DNA of 31,932 nucleotides from NCBI GenBank assembly GCA_017609225.1, contig JAFCEK010000006.1, positions 1 through 31,932 on the forward strand, read 5' to 3'. The position numbers were made by a program, and so were the translations under genes. Shown here piece by piece: positions 23,762-31,071 of this stretch (position 1 is its first letter; the number at the start of each line of letters is the position of its first letter). The notes below the pieces were generated by a model that saw nothing but the letters and a program-made list of their open reading frames with translations, was not told where the DNA came from and did no database searches. Source of the stretch: Candidatus Aenigmatarchaeota archaeon. Lineage in GTDB: Archaea; Aenigmatarchaeota; Aenigmatarchaeia; QMZP01.

Positions 23762-25171
23762 ATGGAAGGAAAAAATCCAAAGGTCAGGATAGGACTGGAA
23801 ACGCACATACAGCTGAATTCGCAGAGCAAGATTTTCTGCGGCTGCAGGAATCCTGTCAACCTGTCAGAGGAGCCGGAACCTAACAGCCTGACATGCGAAA
23901 CCTGCCTTGGATTTCCAGGCTCAAAGCCCAGGACTAACAGGGCTGTTATTGAAATGGCTGTCAGGCTGGCGCTGGTTCTGAACGCAAGGCTTGCTAGGGA
24001 GACATTCTTCTCCAGGAAGACATACTTTTACCCTGATATGTCCAAAAACTTCCAGATAACCCAGTATGAAATACCCATAGCATCCGGGGGTTTTCTTGAG
24101 GTTTCAGGCAGGAAGATAAGAATTAAAAGGATTCATATGGAGGAGGACCCCGCAAGGATTGTGCATGTGGGCGGCTTTGGAGGCAAATACACGCTGATTG
24201 ACTACAACAGATCCGGAATACCTCTGCTTGAGGTTGTTACAGAGCCTGATTTTTCAACCCCCGGGGAGGCAAGGGAATATCTGCAAAGGCTGGAAACCAT
24301 CCTGGAATATCTGGGAATATATGATTCTGCAAGCAGAGCAGTGATAAAATCAGATGCAAACATATCCCTGGAAGGCGGGGCCAGGATTGAGGTAAAAAAC
24401 ATAACAGGCACCAGGGAGGTTGAGCAGGCACTGAAGTATGAGATTGTGAGGCAGCAGAACCTTGTCCGGAGAGGAGTAAAGGTTGAAAGGGAAACCAGGC
24501 TATGGAATCCGGAAATGGCAGCAACCCAGGGAATGAGGGGAAAGGAGGAGGAGGCAGAGTATGGTTATATTTTTGAGCCTGACCTCACAAGAATAACCAG
24601 GGATTTGTATAATGCTGAAAACATTAAAAAACAGCTTCCGGAGCTTCCTGACCAGAAAATGAAAAGGTTTGTGAAGCAGTACAGGCTTCCGGAAAAGGTG
24701 GCTGAGAGCATTGTTTCTGAGCTGGACCTGGCAAACCTGTTTGAGGATGTTTCAAAGAAGGTGGGGCCAAAGACAGCAGGCACATGGATTGCAGGATACC
24801 TGAAAAAAACCCTGAACTGGCACAATCTCAGGTTCAGGCAGAGCGGCATGAAAAAGGAATGGATTATAAGCCTGCTCAGGAAATTTGAAGCCGGAAGGAT
24901 AACAGACAGGAATGCTGAGATGGTTATCCGGAAAATGGTGGAGGAGAAAAAGCCCCCCCGTGTTCTGATAAAGAAATACGGCTTCGGGAAGGCAAAACTG
25001 GACCTTGATAAAATAGTAAAAACTGTTCTGAATAATAACAGAAGGGCTGCAGAGGACTATAAAAAAGGTGAGAAAAAAGCTCTGCACTTCCTTGTGGGGC
25101 AGGTTATGAGAGAAACAAGGGGCAGGGCGGATGCCAGGGATATAAAAAAGGCCATATTGAGGCAAATTTAA
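23762..25171 (+). CDS. gatB: Glutamyl-tRNA(Gln)/aspartyl-tRNA(Asn) amidotransferase subunit B
   Basis: A 469-residue GatB, which binds the mischarged tRNA and activates its acyl group with ATP. It shows IGLETHIQLNSQSKIFCGC at the start, a Cys pair (CGC and CETC) that likely binds zinc, the YFYPDMSKNFQITQYE segment, and a C-terminal YqeY-like tail ending GRADARDIKKAI. ATG 23762 follows the GNAT stop by two bases; an in-frame GTG at 23756 is a less likely start. GatA and GatB are both intact, so GatC must lie elsewhere or be diverged. Confidence 0.93.
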   Translation: MEGKNPKVRIGLETHIQLNSQSKIFCGCRNPVNLSEEPEPNSLTCETCLGFPGSKPRTNRAVIEMAVRLALVLNARLARETFFSRKTYFYPDMSKNFQITQYEIPIASGGFLEVSGRKIRIKRIHMEEDPARIVHVGGFGGKYTLIDYNRSGIPLLEVVTEPDFSTPGEAREYLQRLETILEYLGIYDSASRAVIKSDANISLEGGARIEVKNITGTREVEQALKYEIVRQQNLVRRGVKVERETRLWNPEMAATQGMRGKEEEAEYGYIFEPDLTRITRDLYNAENIKKQLPELPDQKMKRFVKQYRLPEKVAESIVSELDLANLFEDVSKKVGPKTAGTWIAGYLKKTLNWHNLRFRQSGMKKEWIISLLRKFEAGRITDRNAEMVIRKMVEEKKPPRVLIKKYGFGKAKLDLDKIVKTVLNNNRRAAEDYKKGEKKALHFLVGQVMRETRGRADARDIKKAILRQI

Positions 25172-25190
25172 CATATGTCACAAATTTATG

Positions 25191-25529
25191 CTAATTATAA
25201 GATTCCAGAACCCTCTCAGGCTCAAAAACACCACTCAGGAATCTTTTCATTTTTCCATTTTCTATAATATCTGCCAGAATCTCATCATGCATTATGCAGA
25301 AATCATACTCATTCCAATCGCTGCCAATGTATTTCACCCTGCTTGTGTAATGGCATTCATCCGGCGTTTCATTTTCCGGTGATACCCCTTTGTTGTGAAA
25401 GGGGCAGATATCAGATCTTTTGCGTGTTTCCCAGGGCACAATATCAGATATCGTCCCTATAAATTCTTCATAAGGTATGATATAGAGATTCCTTCCAAAT
25501 ACTATCATGACATGTTCCTTATATCCCAT
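25191..25529 (-). CDS. Small hypothetical protein
   Basis: A 112-residue protein beginning MGYKEHVMIVFGRNLYIIP. Cys and His residues in DICPFHNKG, DECHY and DFCIMHDE could bind a metal, but no family is recognised. It ends 20 bases from gatB and is divergent from the methyltransferase gene; the 36-base gap suggests leaderless divergent starts. The antisense frame of the methyltransferase would need to extend through it, so I shortened that gene instead. Confidence 0.5.
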   Translation of the reverse strand: MGYKEHVMIVFGRNLYIIPYEEFIGTISDIVPWETRKRSDICPFHNKGVSPENETPDECHYTSRVKYIGSDWNEYDFCIMHDEILADIIENGKMKRFLSGVFEPERVLESYN

Positions 25530-25565
25530 ACAATCAATTTATTCTTGAACGCAAAACATTTAAGC

Positions 25566-26684
25566 ATGCACAAAGCAATTGAAAAAACCGGTTGGGGAAT
25601 GCTTGCAACGTTTGTTCCAAACAAAAAAATCCCTGTATACAACTGGTATTATTACAAGGAGGGGTTTTCCAGGGAGCTGGTAATGAAGATTCTGGATTTG
25701 TTCAGCCCATCAGGAACTGTGCTGGACCCGTTCTGCGGGGTTGGAACCACGCTGGTTGCATGCAGGGAAAGGGGAATTGATTCGATTGGCTTTGATGTAT
25801 CCCCATTATGCGTTCTTGCAAGCAGGGCAAAGACAAACAGCTATGATTTGTATGAGTTAGGAGAGGGAATAAAATTCATATCAGGCCTGAAATTCAAAAA
25901 ACCGGATACAGGCTGGATTCCTGAAAGGTTCAGGAGGTTTTTCAAAAAAGAAACGCTTGAGGATGTGATTTTTTACAGAAACTCCCTGGAGGGGTTTGCC
26001 CAGCCGGTCAGGGATTTCCTTCTTCTGGGGCTTATTAATGCCGCCAACAAGGCAAGCTGGATGTACAAGGACGGTGCAGTGCTGAAAATCAGGAAAAAAC
26101 CTGTTCCGCAGTTCAGGAGGTTTTATCTCAGGATTCTGAAGAAGATGCTCAGGGACCTGAAAAAAACAGAATTCAGGCAGTGCGAAACCATAGTAGAGGA
26201 GGGCGATGCAAGGAAGATGAAGCTGAATGATGAGAGTGTGGATGATGTGATAACCTCTCCGCCATACCTGAACAAGATTGAATATACAAAGATTTACAGC
26301 GTGGAGGAATTCTTGTTTTTCGGAAAGCCGGAAGAAAGAGGGCTGAGGAGCTTTATTGGACTGGATGCAAAAAACAATATTTCGGAAATTTTCCCGGAAA
26401 CAAGGATGCCTGATATCGCAAGGGCGTATTTCCTGGATATGAAGAGGGTTTTTGATGAGCTTTACAGGGTGTGCAGGCCCGGATCCAGAATTGCCATGAT
26501 TGTTGGGGACGGATGCTTCCCAACAGGGGTTGTGCGGTCAACAAAGCTGCTGCCTGAGCTGGCAGAACAGGCTGGCCTTGAAGCGAAAAAAACATATGTC
26601 CTGAACAGGAGAACATGCACAAGGGAAAGGGTAATAAAGCTGGGAAAAATGGATGAAAGCCTGTTAATCATGCTAAGGCCTTAA
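25566..26684 (+). CDS. DNA methyltransferase (amino-methyl type)
   Basis: A 372-residue SAM-dependent methyltransferase. The SAM motif DPFCGVGTT is at 54-62 and the catalytic Ser-Pro-Pro-Tyr is at 231-234, an arrangement found in N4-cytosine or N6-adenine DNA methylases and some relatives that modify RNA. I start at ATG 25566, where an AT-rich TATA-like element lies about 30 bases upstream; a longer frame would overlap the divergent hypothetical gene. No restriction enzyme gene is adjacent, so it appears solitary. Target unknown. Confidence 0.75.
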   Translation: MHKAIEKTGWGMLATFVPNKKIPVYNWYYYKEGFSRELVMKILDLFSPSGTVLDPFCGVGTTLVACRERGIDSIGFDVSPLCVLASRAKTNSYDLYELGEGIKFISGLKFKKPDTGWIPERFRRFFKKETLEDVIFYRNSLEGFAQPVRDFLLLGLINAANKASWMYKDGAVLKIRKKPVPQFRRFYLRILKKMLRDLKKTEFRQCETIVEEGDARKMKLNDESVDDVITSPPYLNKIEYTKIYSVEEFLFFGKPEERGLRSFIGLDAKNNISEIFPETRMPDIARAYFLDMKRVFDELYRVCRPGSRIAMIVGDGCFPTGVVRSTKLLPELAEQAGLEAKKTYVLNRRTCTRERVIKLGKMDESLLIMLRP

Positions 26685-26760
26685 AGAGCTTTTATTAACA
26701 GAAAATCAAAGTATTTTAAGAAATACAATGCTGATAATACCAATATGGGCCCGTAGCTCA

Positions 26761-26792
26761 AAGCCTTTCTTTAGCTGAAAGACAGGCGGGCA
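26761..26792 (+). other. D-loop intron of tRNA-Arg
   Basis: These 32 bases interrupt the D-loop. The insert folds as GCCT-T-TCTTT, loop AGCTG, AAAGA-C-AGGC. Ends could shift by one base because of flanking A residues. D-loop introns are uncommon compared with position 37/38. Confidence 0.7.
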
Positions 26793-26835
26793 ATGGACAG
26801 AGCACCCGGCTTCGGACCGGGCGATGGATGTTCGA

Positions 26836-26854
26836 ATGCCAAAGGTAAATGGAA
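26836..26854 (+). other. T-loop intron of tRNA-Arg
   Basis: A 19-base insert after TTCGA; removal gives TTCGAAT closed by GGATG/CATCC. Only a short internal CCA/TGG helix is possible. The ends could equally be 26838-26856. Confidence 0.7.
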
Positions 26855-26989
26855 ATCATCCCGGGCCCATCAAACTTATAAAATATTATATAAAATAAGA
26901 AAGAAAGTACAATGGCTTAAACCAATCTAATCAGGCAGTCTAAGCTTTGCATGCCTCTGTGGCTCAGCGGTTAGAGCGCGGCGCTCATA

Positions 26990-27028
26990 ACTTCTGGTTA
27001 TGAGAACTGATTTCCAGATGAGGAAGAA
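26990..27028 (+). other. Anticodon-loop intron (37/38) of tRNA-Met
   Basis: A 39-base intron between positions 37 and 38. CTTC (26991-26994) can pair with GAAG (27023-27026) and CTGG with CCAG, consistent with a bulge-helix-bulge-type fold. Confidence 0.75.
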
Positions 27029-27049
27029 ACGCCGAGGTCGCGGGTTCGA

Positions 27050-27080
27050 CGTTTGCGGGAAGGGCTTCCGCAGCACGAAA
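27050..27080 (+). other. T-loop intron of tRNA-Met
   Basis: 31 bases after TTCGA; removal restores TTCGAAT. The insert holds a strong hairpin, TGCGG(G)AAG with CTTCCGCA, flanked by CGT/ACG. Confidence 0.75.
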
Positions 27081-27120
27081 ATCCCGCCAGAGGCATAAAA
27101 CGCAAAGTGCAATGCCCGCC

Positions 27121-27130
27121 TATTTAAATA
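27121..27130 (+). promoter_or_regulatory. TATA box of the integrase gene
   Basis: TATTTAAATA lies about 26 bases before ATG 27151, which supports a leaderless start there rather than at ATG 27112. Confidence 0.45.
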
Positions 27131-27150
27131 GCCCCTGGCGAGATGTAGAT

Positions 27151-28359
27151 ATGGGCGAGTGCATTTACAGATATGATGCTGCCCTGGCATCGATTATGCG
27201 CAGGGTCAAAGACTCGAAGGATCTTTCTTCGAGAAACAAGAAGATCATTCTGGGCTTCAGGGACGAATGCTTCGCAAACGGTCTGGGCAAGTCACGGGTC
27301 ATTAAGTACACGTATCATCTTCTGAGGTTCGCTGCGTGGCTGCGGAAGGACTTCGACAAAGCCAATATAGAGGATATCAAGCGCATCGTGGCAGAGATAG
27401 AGCAATCCCCTTATGTTTTGTTCAGCAAGAAGGAGATGAAGACCTGCCTGAGGAAGCTGTATAAATGGCTGCGCAAAGCAGACGAGCTTCCGCCTGAGGT
27501 AAGCTGGATAAAGCTCAACCATAACAGGATAGAGCGGGTAAAGCTTCCGGAGGAACTCTTGACGCAGGGTGATGTCCTCCGTCTCATCAATGCCTCGGCC
27601 AATCCAAGGAATCGAGCCTTTGTGGCCGTCCTGTATGAGAGTGGCTGCCGCATCGGGGAAGTACTCACAATGCGCCTGAAGCACGTGAGTTTCGACCAGT
27701 ATGGTGCCCAGATCATCGTGCATGGAAAGACGGGGTCCCGGAGAATCAGACTCATCCAGTCAGTTCCATACCTGACGGAATGGATCAATAAACACCCCCA
27801 TAAGGATAAGCCGGGGTCGTATCTCTGGTCGGGAAAAGGGGAGCGTTACCTCGGCTACGCCGCCTGTCAAACACTTCTCGACAGACTGGGAAAAAGAGCC
27901 GGGATAAAGAAAAAACTGAATCCCCATAACTTCAGGCACAGCAGGGCAACGCACCTTGCGAACCATCTCACCGAAGCGCAGATGAAGGAATATTTCGGCT
28001 GGGTGCGTTCCTCGGACATGGCTGCTGTTTATGTGCATTTGAGCGGCAGGGATGTTGATGACGCCATTTTGAAGCTGAACGGCCTTAAACCCAGAGAGGG
28101 GAACGAGCGGGCTTCAAAACTTAAGCCAAGAATCTGCGTGAGATGCAAGGTGGAAAATCCAGCGACAAATCTTTATTGCAGCGTTTGCGGGCTTCCGCTG
28201 GACGAAAATGCTGCTTCCCAGATTATTAAGCGAGACCTTCAGAGGAAGGAAGCGGACAATCTCCTTGACAGACTGCTCGAGGACAACGAGTTCAGGCGGA
28301 TATTCATACGGAAAGCGAAGCGAGCGTTGAGGGAGAGCCATTCCGGCGCGATCCGGTGA
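27151..28359 (+). CDS. Tyrosine recombinase/integrase with zinc-ribbon tail
   Basis: A 402-residue (from ATG 27151) site-specific recombinase. An N-terminal core-binding domain is followed by the catalytic domain with Arg167 (ESGCRIGEVL), Lys193 (HGKTGSRR), the NPHNFRHSRATHLA box (His259, Arg262) and the nucleophile Tyr294 (MAAVYVHLSG). A zinc ribbon follows, CVRC and CSVC (329, 332, 343, 346), then a charged tail. A start at 27112 adds 13 residues and cannot be excluded. The gene begins 56 bases after tRNA-Met, the usual place for an integrase whose target is that tRNA. Codon use is more GC-rich than upstream. Confidence 0.88.
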   Translation: MGECIYRYDAALASIMRRVKDSKDLSSRNKKIILGFRDECFANGLGKSRVIKYTYHLLRFAAWLRKDFDKANIEDIKRIVAEIEQSPYVLFSKKEMKTCLRKLYKWLRKADELPPEVSWIKLNHNRIERVKLPEELLTQGDVLRLINASANPRNRAFVAVLYESGCRIGEVLTMRLKHVSFDQYGAQIIVHGKTGSRRIRLIQSVPYLTEWINKHPHKDKPGSYLWSGKGERYLGYAACQTLLDRLGKRAGIKKKLNPHNFRHSRATHLANHLTEAQMKEYFGWVRSSDMAAVYVHLSGRDVDDAILKLNGLKPREGNERASKLKPRICVRCKVENPATNLYCSVCGLPLDENAASQIIKRDLQRKEADNLLDRLLEDNEFRRIFIRKAKRALRESHSGAIR

Positions 28360-28378
28360 CGAATAGAGGCGTCATTTG

Positions 28379-28386
28379 AGGAGGGG
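28379..28386 (+). promoter_or_regulatory. Strong Shine-Dalgarno before a TTG frame
   Basis: AGGAGGGG, five bases before TTG 28392. A near-copy of the whole signal recurs at 28544. Confidence 0.35.
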
Positions 28387-28450
28387 TTGCTTTGGAACCT
28401 TCCGAGCAACGGGAGGACGTGGGTCCGCCTCCGGGGTGCTTTGTGAGCAC
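28386..28450 (+). other. Three hairpins between CATTTGA repeats
   Basis: GTTGCT (28386-28391) pairs with AGCAAC (28405-28410), GGAGG (28412-28416) with CCTCC (28428-28432), and GTGCT (28436-28440) with AGCAC (28446-28450). The block is flanked by CATTTGA at 28373-28379 and 28453-28459. It lies just after the integrase and overlaps a possible short reading frame, so it may be a structured RNA, a recombination site or coincidence. Confidence 0.3.
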
Positions 28451-28490
28451 GACATTTGACAGAAACAAGGAGCGCGCATACACATGTTAA
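28392..28490 (+). CDS. Possible 32-residue peptide (TTG start)
   Basis: From TTG 28392 the frame reads MEPSEQREDVGPPPGCF and ends RAYTC before TAA. Support is the AGGAGGGG site at ideal spacing. No homology recognised. It may be a leader peptide or an unrecognised small gene. Confidence 0.3.
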   Translation: MEPSEQREDVGPPPGCFVSTTFDRNKERAYTC

Positions 28491-28554
28491 ATCGCTTGGA
28501 AAGAGGGTTCTTCCGAGATATAATACAGTAAAGGCTATTTAGCAGGAGGTTGCC

Positions 28555-28620
28555 TTGGATTCAAACTATAGCGCCGCTGAATGTGGAAAAGTCCCGATTC
28601 CCCACACTAATTGTTACTAG
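28555..28620 (+). CDS. Possible 21-residue peptide (TTG start)
   Basis: From TTG 28555, preceded by AGGAGG at 28544-28549, the frame encodes a 21-residue peptide with two Cys. Its initiation region repeats that of the frame at 28392 (AGGAGG, TTGC, then TTGGA), which is the main reason to list it. Confidence 0.25.
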   Translation: MDSNYSAAECGKVPIPHTNCY

Positions 28621-28640
28621 CAGAGGAAGGGAGGTACAAC

Positions 28641-28991
28641 ATGGCATCACTCGAAATGCAAGGCCCTTATGATCTCGCGAACGCAGAAATCGACGAGCGA
28701 GTAACCCAGATATCGTGTGGCAACTATGCTCTGGGGTGGGTGTCCGGTAGCACCTTTTACGTGTCATATGTTGGGCGCTCGGATAAGGATGTAAATGACC
28801 GCTTGAAGAAGTGGGTAGGCAGGTACAAGAAGTTCAAGTTCAGTTATGCAAGCTCACCGAAAGATGCGTTCGAGAAGGAGTGCCGTAATTACCACGAATT
28901 CGGCGGTTCTGAGAAACTGGACAATGAGAAGCATCCTGAAAGACCTAATGGGACCGATTGGAATTGTCCAGTGTGCAACATTGTTGATTGA
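28641..28991 (+). CDS. GIY-YIG-like nuclease-domain protein
   Basis: A 116-residue protein that resembles a single GIY-YIG domain: GNYALGW (27-33) in place of the GIY strand, YVGRS (43-47), Arg54, and Glu80 in DAFEKECRNYHEF as the likely metal ligand. The first tyrosine motif is degenerate. A CPVC pair (109-112) near the C-terminus could bind zinc with another residue. GGGAGGT lies five bases before ATG 28641. Located in the foreign-looking segment behind the integrase, it may be element cargo. Activity is uncertain. Confidence 0.55.
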   Translation: MASLEMQGPYDLANAEIDERVTQISCGNYALGWVSGSTFYVSYVGRSDKDVNDRLKKWVGRYKKFKFSYASSPKDAFEKECRNYHEFGGSEKLDNEKHPERPNGTDWNCPVCNIVD

Positions 28992-29223
28992 ATCGATTTG
29001 CTGATAGAAGCCCACGCACGGAGATGGTAGCGCTGACTTCTTGCCCTCTTCTATCGTACGAACAACAGAGAACGGAGCGTAAACCCATCTTTACGAACCC
29101 CCTAATTTCGCTTCGTGTCACACGCGAACTGCCCCCCTCGTGGTTCCTGGCGAAAACATGTGACAGATAGCGGCAAGGTTAGAATCCATACAGCATATGC
29201 TAGCTGTAGGAGAACATGGACGA

Positions 29224-30864
29224 ATGGCAGACAATAATGTGTTCGAGAATGACCGTCCACCCGAGGATAACATTGTCCCCAAAACGCAGATCGTCGTAGA
29301 TGGAAACATATCCCCGAAGCGGCTTCGCGCGCTCGTGCAGCTCCAGTTGGAGGAGGAGCATCTCGACTACAAGGAGAGTTTTGACCTATCAAACCGCGCT
29401 GCCAAGAAACGAGCGAAGGTGGACCTCGTTTGCGACTTGGTCGCAATGGCTAATACAGGCGGAGGGTACGTTGTCATTGGGGTCAAGGAACACAATAATG
29501 GCACATTCACGGTCGAAGGCGTGGATGAAGCGTGTGTGTCGTTTCTGAAGCAAGAGTCGGTGCAGAACTGGGTAGATTCCTATGTTGACCGCACACTCAA
29601 ATTGCGTGTTCGCGCAATCAAATGGAACGAGGATAAGACAGTAGTTCTGATTTGCGTGTTTCCAACGGTTCTGCCAGCGGTCTTTAAGAAAGACGGTCAG
29701 TATCAGGATTCCAAGACAGGTCGCGGCATCACAAAGTTCCAAACTGCAGAGCTTTTCGTACGACACGGTTCAAAAACAGAACGCGCCTCTTATGAAGACT
29801 GGTGCCGAATTGCTGAAAACATCAGGGAGGATGAGCGTGGTAAGTTGGTAAACGCTCAGTCCCAGCACCAAGACATACTTGACCGATTGGACATTATGAT
29901 AGCCTTGGTTGGTGGCGCGCCCCCCTGCAGGCGCACGCTTGATCTTGCCTCTGGCAGTGCGGGTGACATCGAAGACCGAGTGGCACAACTCATGTCGTTG
30001 CAAAACCCTGTCGCATTCCGACGCGTAATTCGCAACGAGTTCAATAGCATTCGGACCTTCCTTAGCGACCAGCAAACAGTCGAGTCGCGGGAAGAGCTTC
30101 AGGAGTGCTTGGACCGCGACTTCGTTACCTTCGTGAGAAGGGTGTTCCCAATATGGGTTGCCGCAATTGAGTACAACGGCGAAGAGTTGGCCTCCACCCT
30201 TGCGGACCAACTACACAAGCTGTACTGCCGGTCACATTCTCTCCGTTTCAAGGCACCGCAGGAGCAATGTCGGCCGTTGTGGCTGCAAAGCAAGATACTG
30301 TTCACCGTCTACGTTTGTGGTGCCTTTGCGGTCATGCGGGATAAACCTGTGTACGCGAGGTGGTTTCTGGATCGAGGAAATCCGTTCGACTCCTACTGGC
30401 GGAGTCGTTCGTGGTTCCGCTACGTTCTCACGATGCTTGCCAGAGCCAAGCTGCTTGAGAAAAAGGGTTTGTGCGTTGAAGCGGTCGAGTTTGCCAAGAG
30501 TGACACGTATGTGGTCTCTCAGTTTGAGGACGAGGACGATCTCATAGGTGGCATATGCCGCTTCGACTTTCTACAGTGTGTTACTACGCTTCTTCGCATG
30601 AAGGACGTGCATGAGACGTATCCAAGTTTTGCTGCCTATCAGAAGGCGAAGATCGTCCCAATTGTTGAAGCTATCATTGAGTCTGCGAGCCAGGACCTGT
30701 GGATTCCGCAGGTGGCACCGGCGCCGCTCGCGGAGGCAATTGATGAGTTAGACAAGATTGCCGGCAAAGAGTTTGGCTTCTACTACGGCTGGGATTACGG
30801 TGAATGGGATAGCACAGTGGTGTCGGACTTCCTCCACAAACACAGGGGAACAGGAAGCGGTTGA
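29224..30864 (+). CDS. Schlafen/AlbA_2-domain protein
   Basis: A 546-residue protein (555 if ATG 29197 is used). The N-terminal part matches the AlbA_2/Schlafen nucleic-acid-binding domain: EEEHLDYKESFD (43-54) and DLVCDLVAMANTGGGYVVIGVKE near 67-89. The remaining 400 residues are mostly helical and not recognised. AlbA_2 proteins occur in mobile elements and some antiviral loci. TAGGAGA lies about 13 bases before ATG 29224. CGN arginine codons and higher GC set it apart from the genes left of 27000. A defence role is inference from domain and context. Confidence 0.65.
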   Translation: MADNNVFENDRPPEDNIVPKTQIVVDGNISPKRLRALVQLQLEEEHLDYKESFDLSNRAAKKRAKVDLVCDLVAMANTGGGYVVIGVKEHNNGTFTVEGVDEACVSFLKQESVQNWVDSYVDRTLKLRVRAIKWNEDKTVVLICVFPTVLPAVFKKDGQYQDSKTGRGITKFQTAELFVRHGSKTERASYEDWCRIAENIREDERGKLVNAQSQHQDILDRLDIMIALVGGAPPCRRTLDLASGSAGDIEDRVAQLMSLQNPVAFRRVIRNEFNSIRTFLSDQQTVESREELQECLDRDFVTFVRRVFPIWVAAIEYNGEELASTLADQLHKLYCRSHSLRFKAPQEQCRPLWLQSKILFTVYVCGAFAVMRDKPVYARWFLDRGNPFDSYWRSRSWFRYVLTMLARAKLLEKKGLCVEAVEFAKSDTYVVSQFEDEDDLIGGICRFDFLQCVTTLLRMKDVHETYPSFAAYQKAKIVPIVEAIIESASQDLWIPQVAPAPLAEAIDELDKIAGKEFGFYYGWDYGEWDSTVVSDFLHKHRGTGSG

Positions 30865-30984
30865 CCACGCCCTCGGTGCCGAGTAGGTAATGCCATCTCG
30901 GATCACTCAATTCCACCGGGGTCGCCCGTGTCGTTACGGAGGGGTTCAGCCAATTTCGACGATGGCCAACACTTGAGGTCAACG

Positions 30985-31071
30985 ATGGCTCATATGTTAG
31001 CAGTGTTTGCAGTTGTCGCATACATGTTTGCCATCTTCCTCAGTTACTGGAAAGAGGGGAAAGTGCAGTAG
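30985..31071 (+). CDS. Possible 28-residue membrane peptide
   Basis: From ATG 30985 the frame reads MAHMLAVFAVVAYMFAIFL and ends EGKVQ. One membrane helix fills most of it, and GAGGTC sits five bases before the ATG. No other evidence. Confidence 0.3.
   Translation: MAHMLAVFAVVAYMFAIFLSYWKEGKVQ

Larger units (their letters stand above)
26747..26869 (+). tRNA. tRNA-Arg(TCG) with D-loop and T-loop introns
   Basis: The acceptor GGGCCCG (26747-26753) pairs with CGGGCCC (26862-26868), discriminator A 26869, no CCA. The D-stem is GCTC with GAGC, the anticodon stem CCCGG with CCGGG, and the loop CTTCGGA gives anticodon TCG at 26812-26814. The T-stem is GGATG (26826-26830) with CATCC (26857-26861). 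Removing a 32-base D-loop insert and a 19-base T-loop insert leaves a normal 72-base tRNA with loop TTCGAAT, so the reading is firm. Confidence 0.9.
26953..27095 (+). tRNA. tRNA-Met(CAT), elongator-like, with two introns
   Basis: GCCTCTG (26953-26959) pairs with CAGAGGC (27088-27094), discriminator A 27095, no CCA. The D-stem is GCTC with GAGC, the anticodon stem CGGCG with CGCCG (27030-27034), and the loop CTCATAA gives CAT at 26986-26988. A 39-base intron sits at the classical 37/38 site. The T-stem GCGGG (27040-27044) pairs with CCCGC (27083-27087), and the T-loop is split by 31 bases. After removal 73 bases remain. The body resembles archaeal elongator tRNA-Met; tRNA-Ile2 with a modified CAT cannot be excluded. 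An integrase follows directly. Confidence 0.88.

Noticed and set aside
25395..25565. N-terminal extension of the methyltransferase
   Set aside because: It would run opposite the divergent small gene, lacks family resemblance, and ATG 25566 has a suitable promoter position.
27112..27150. Integrase start at ATG 27112
   Set aside because: The TATA box at 27121-27130 would lie downstream of that start; it fits ATG 27151.
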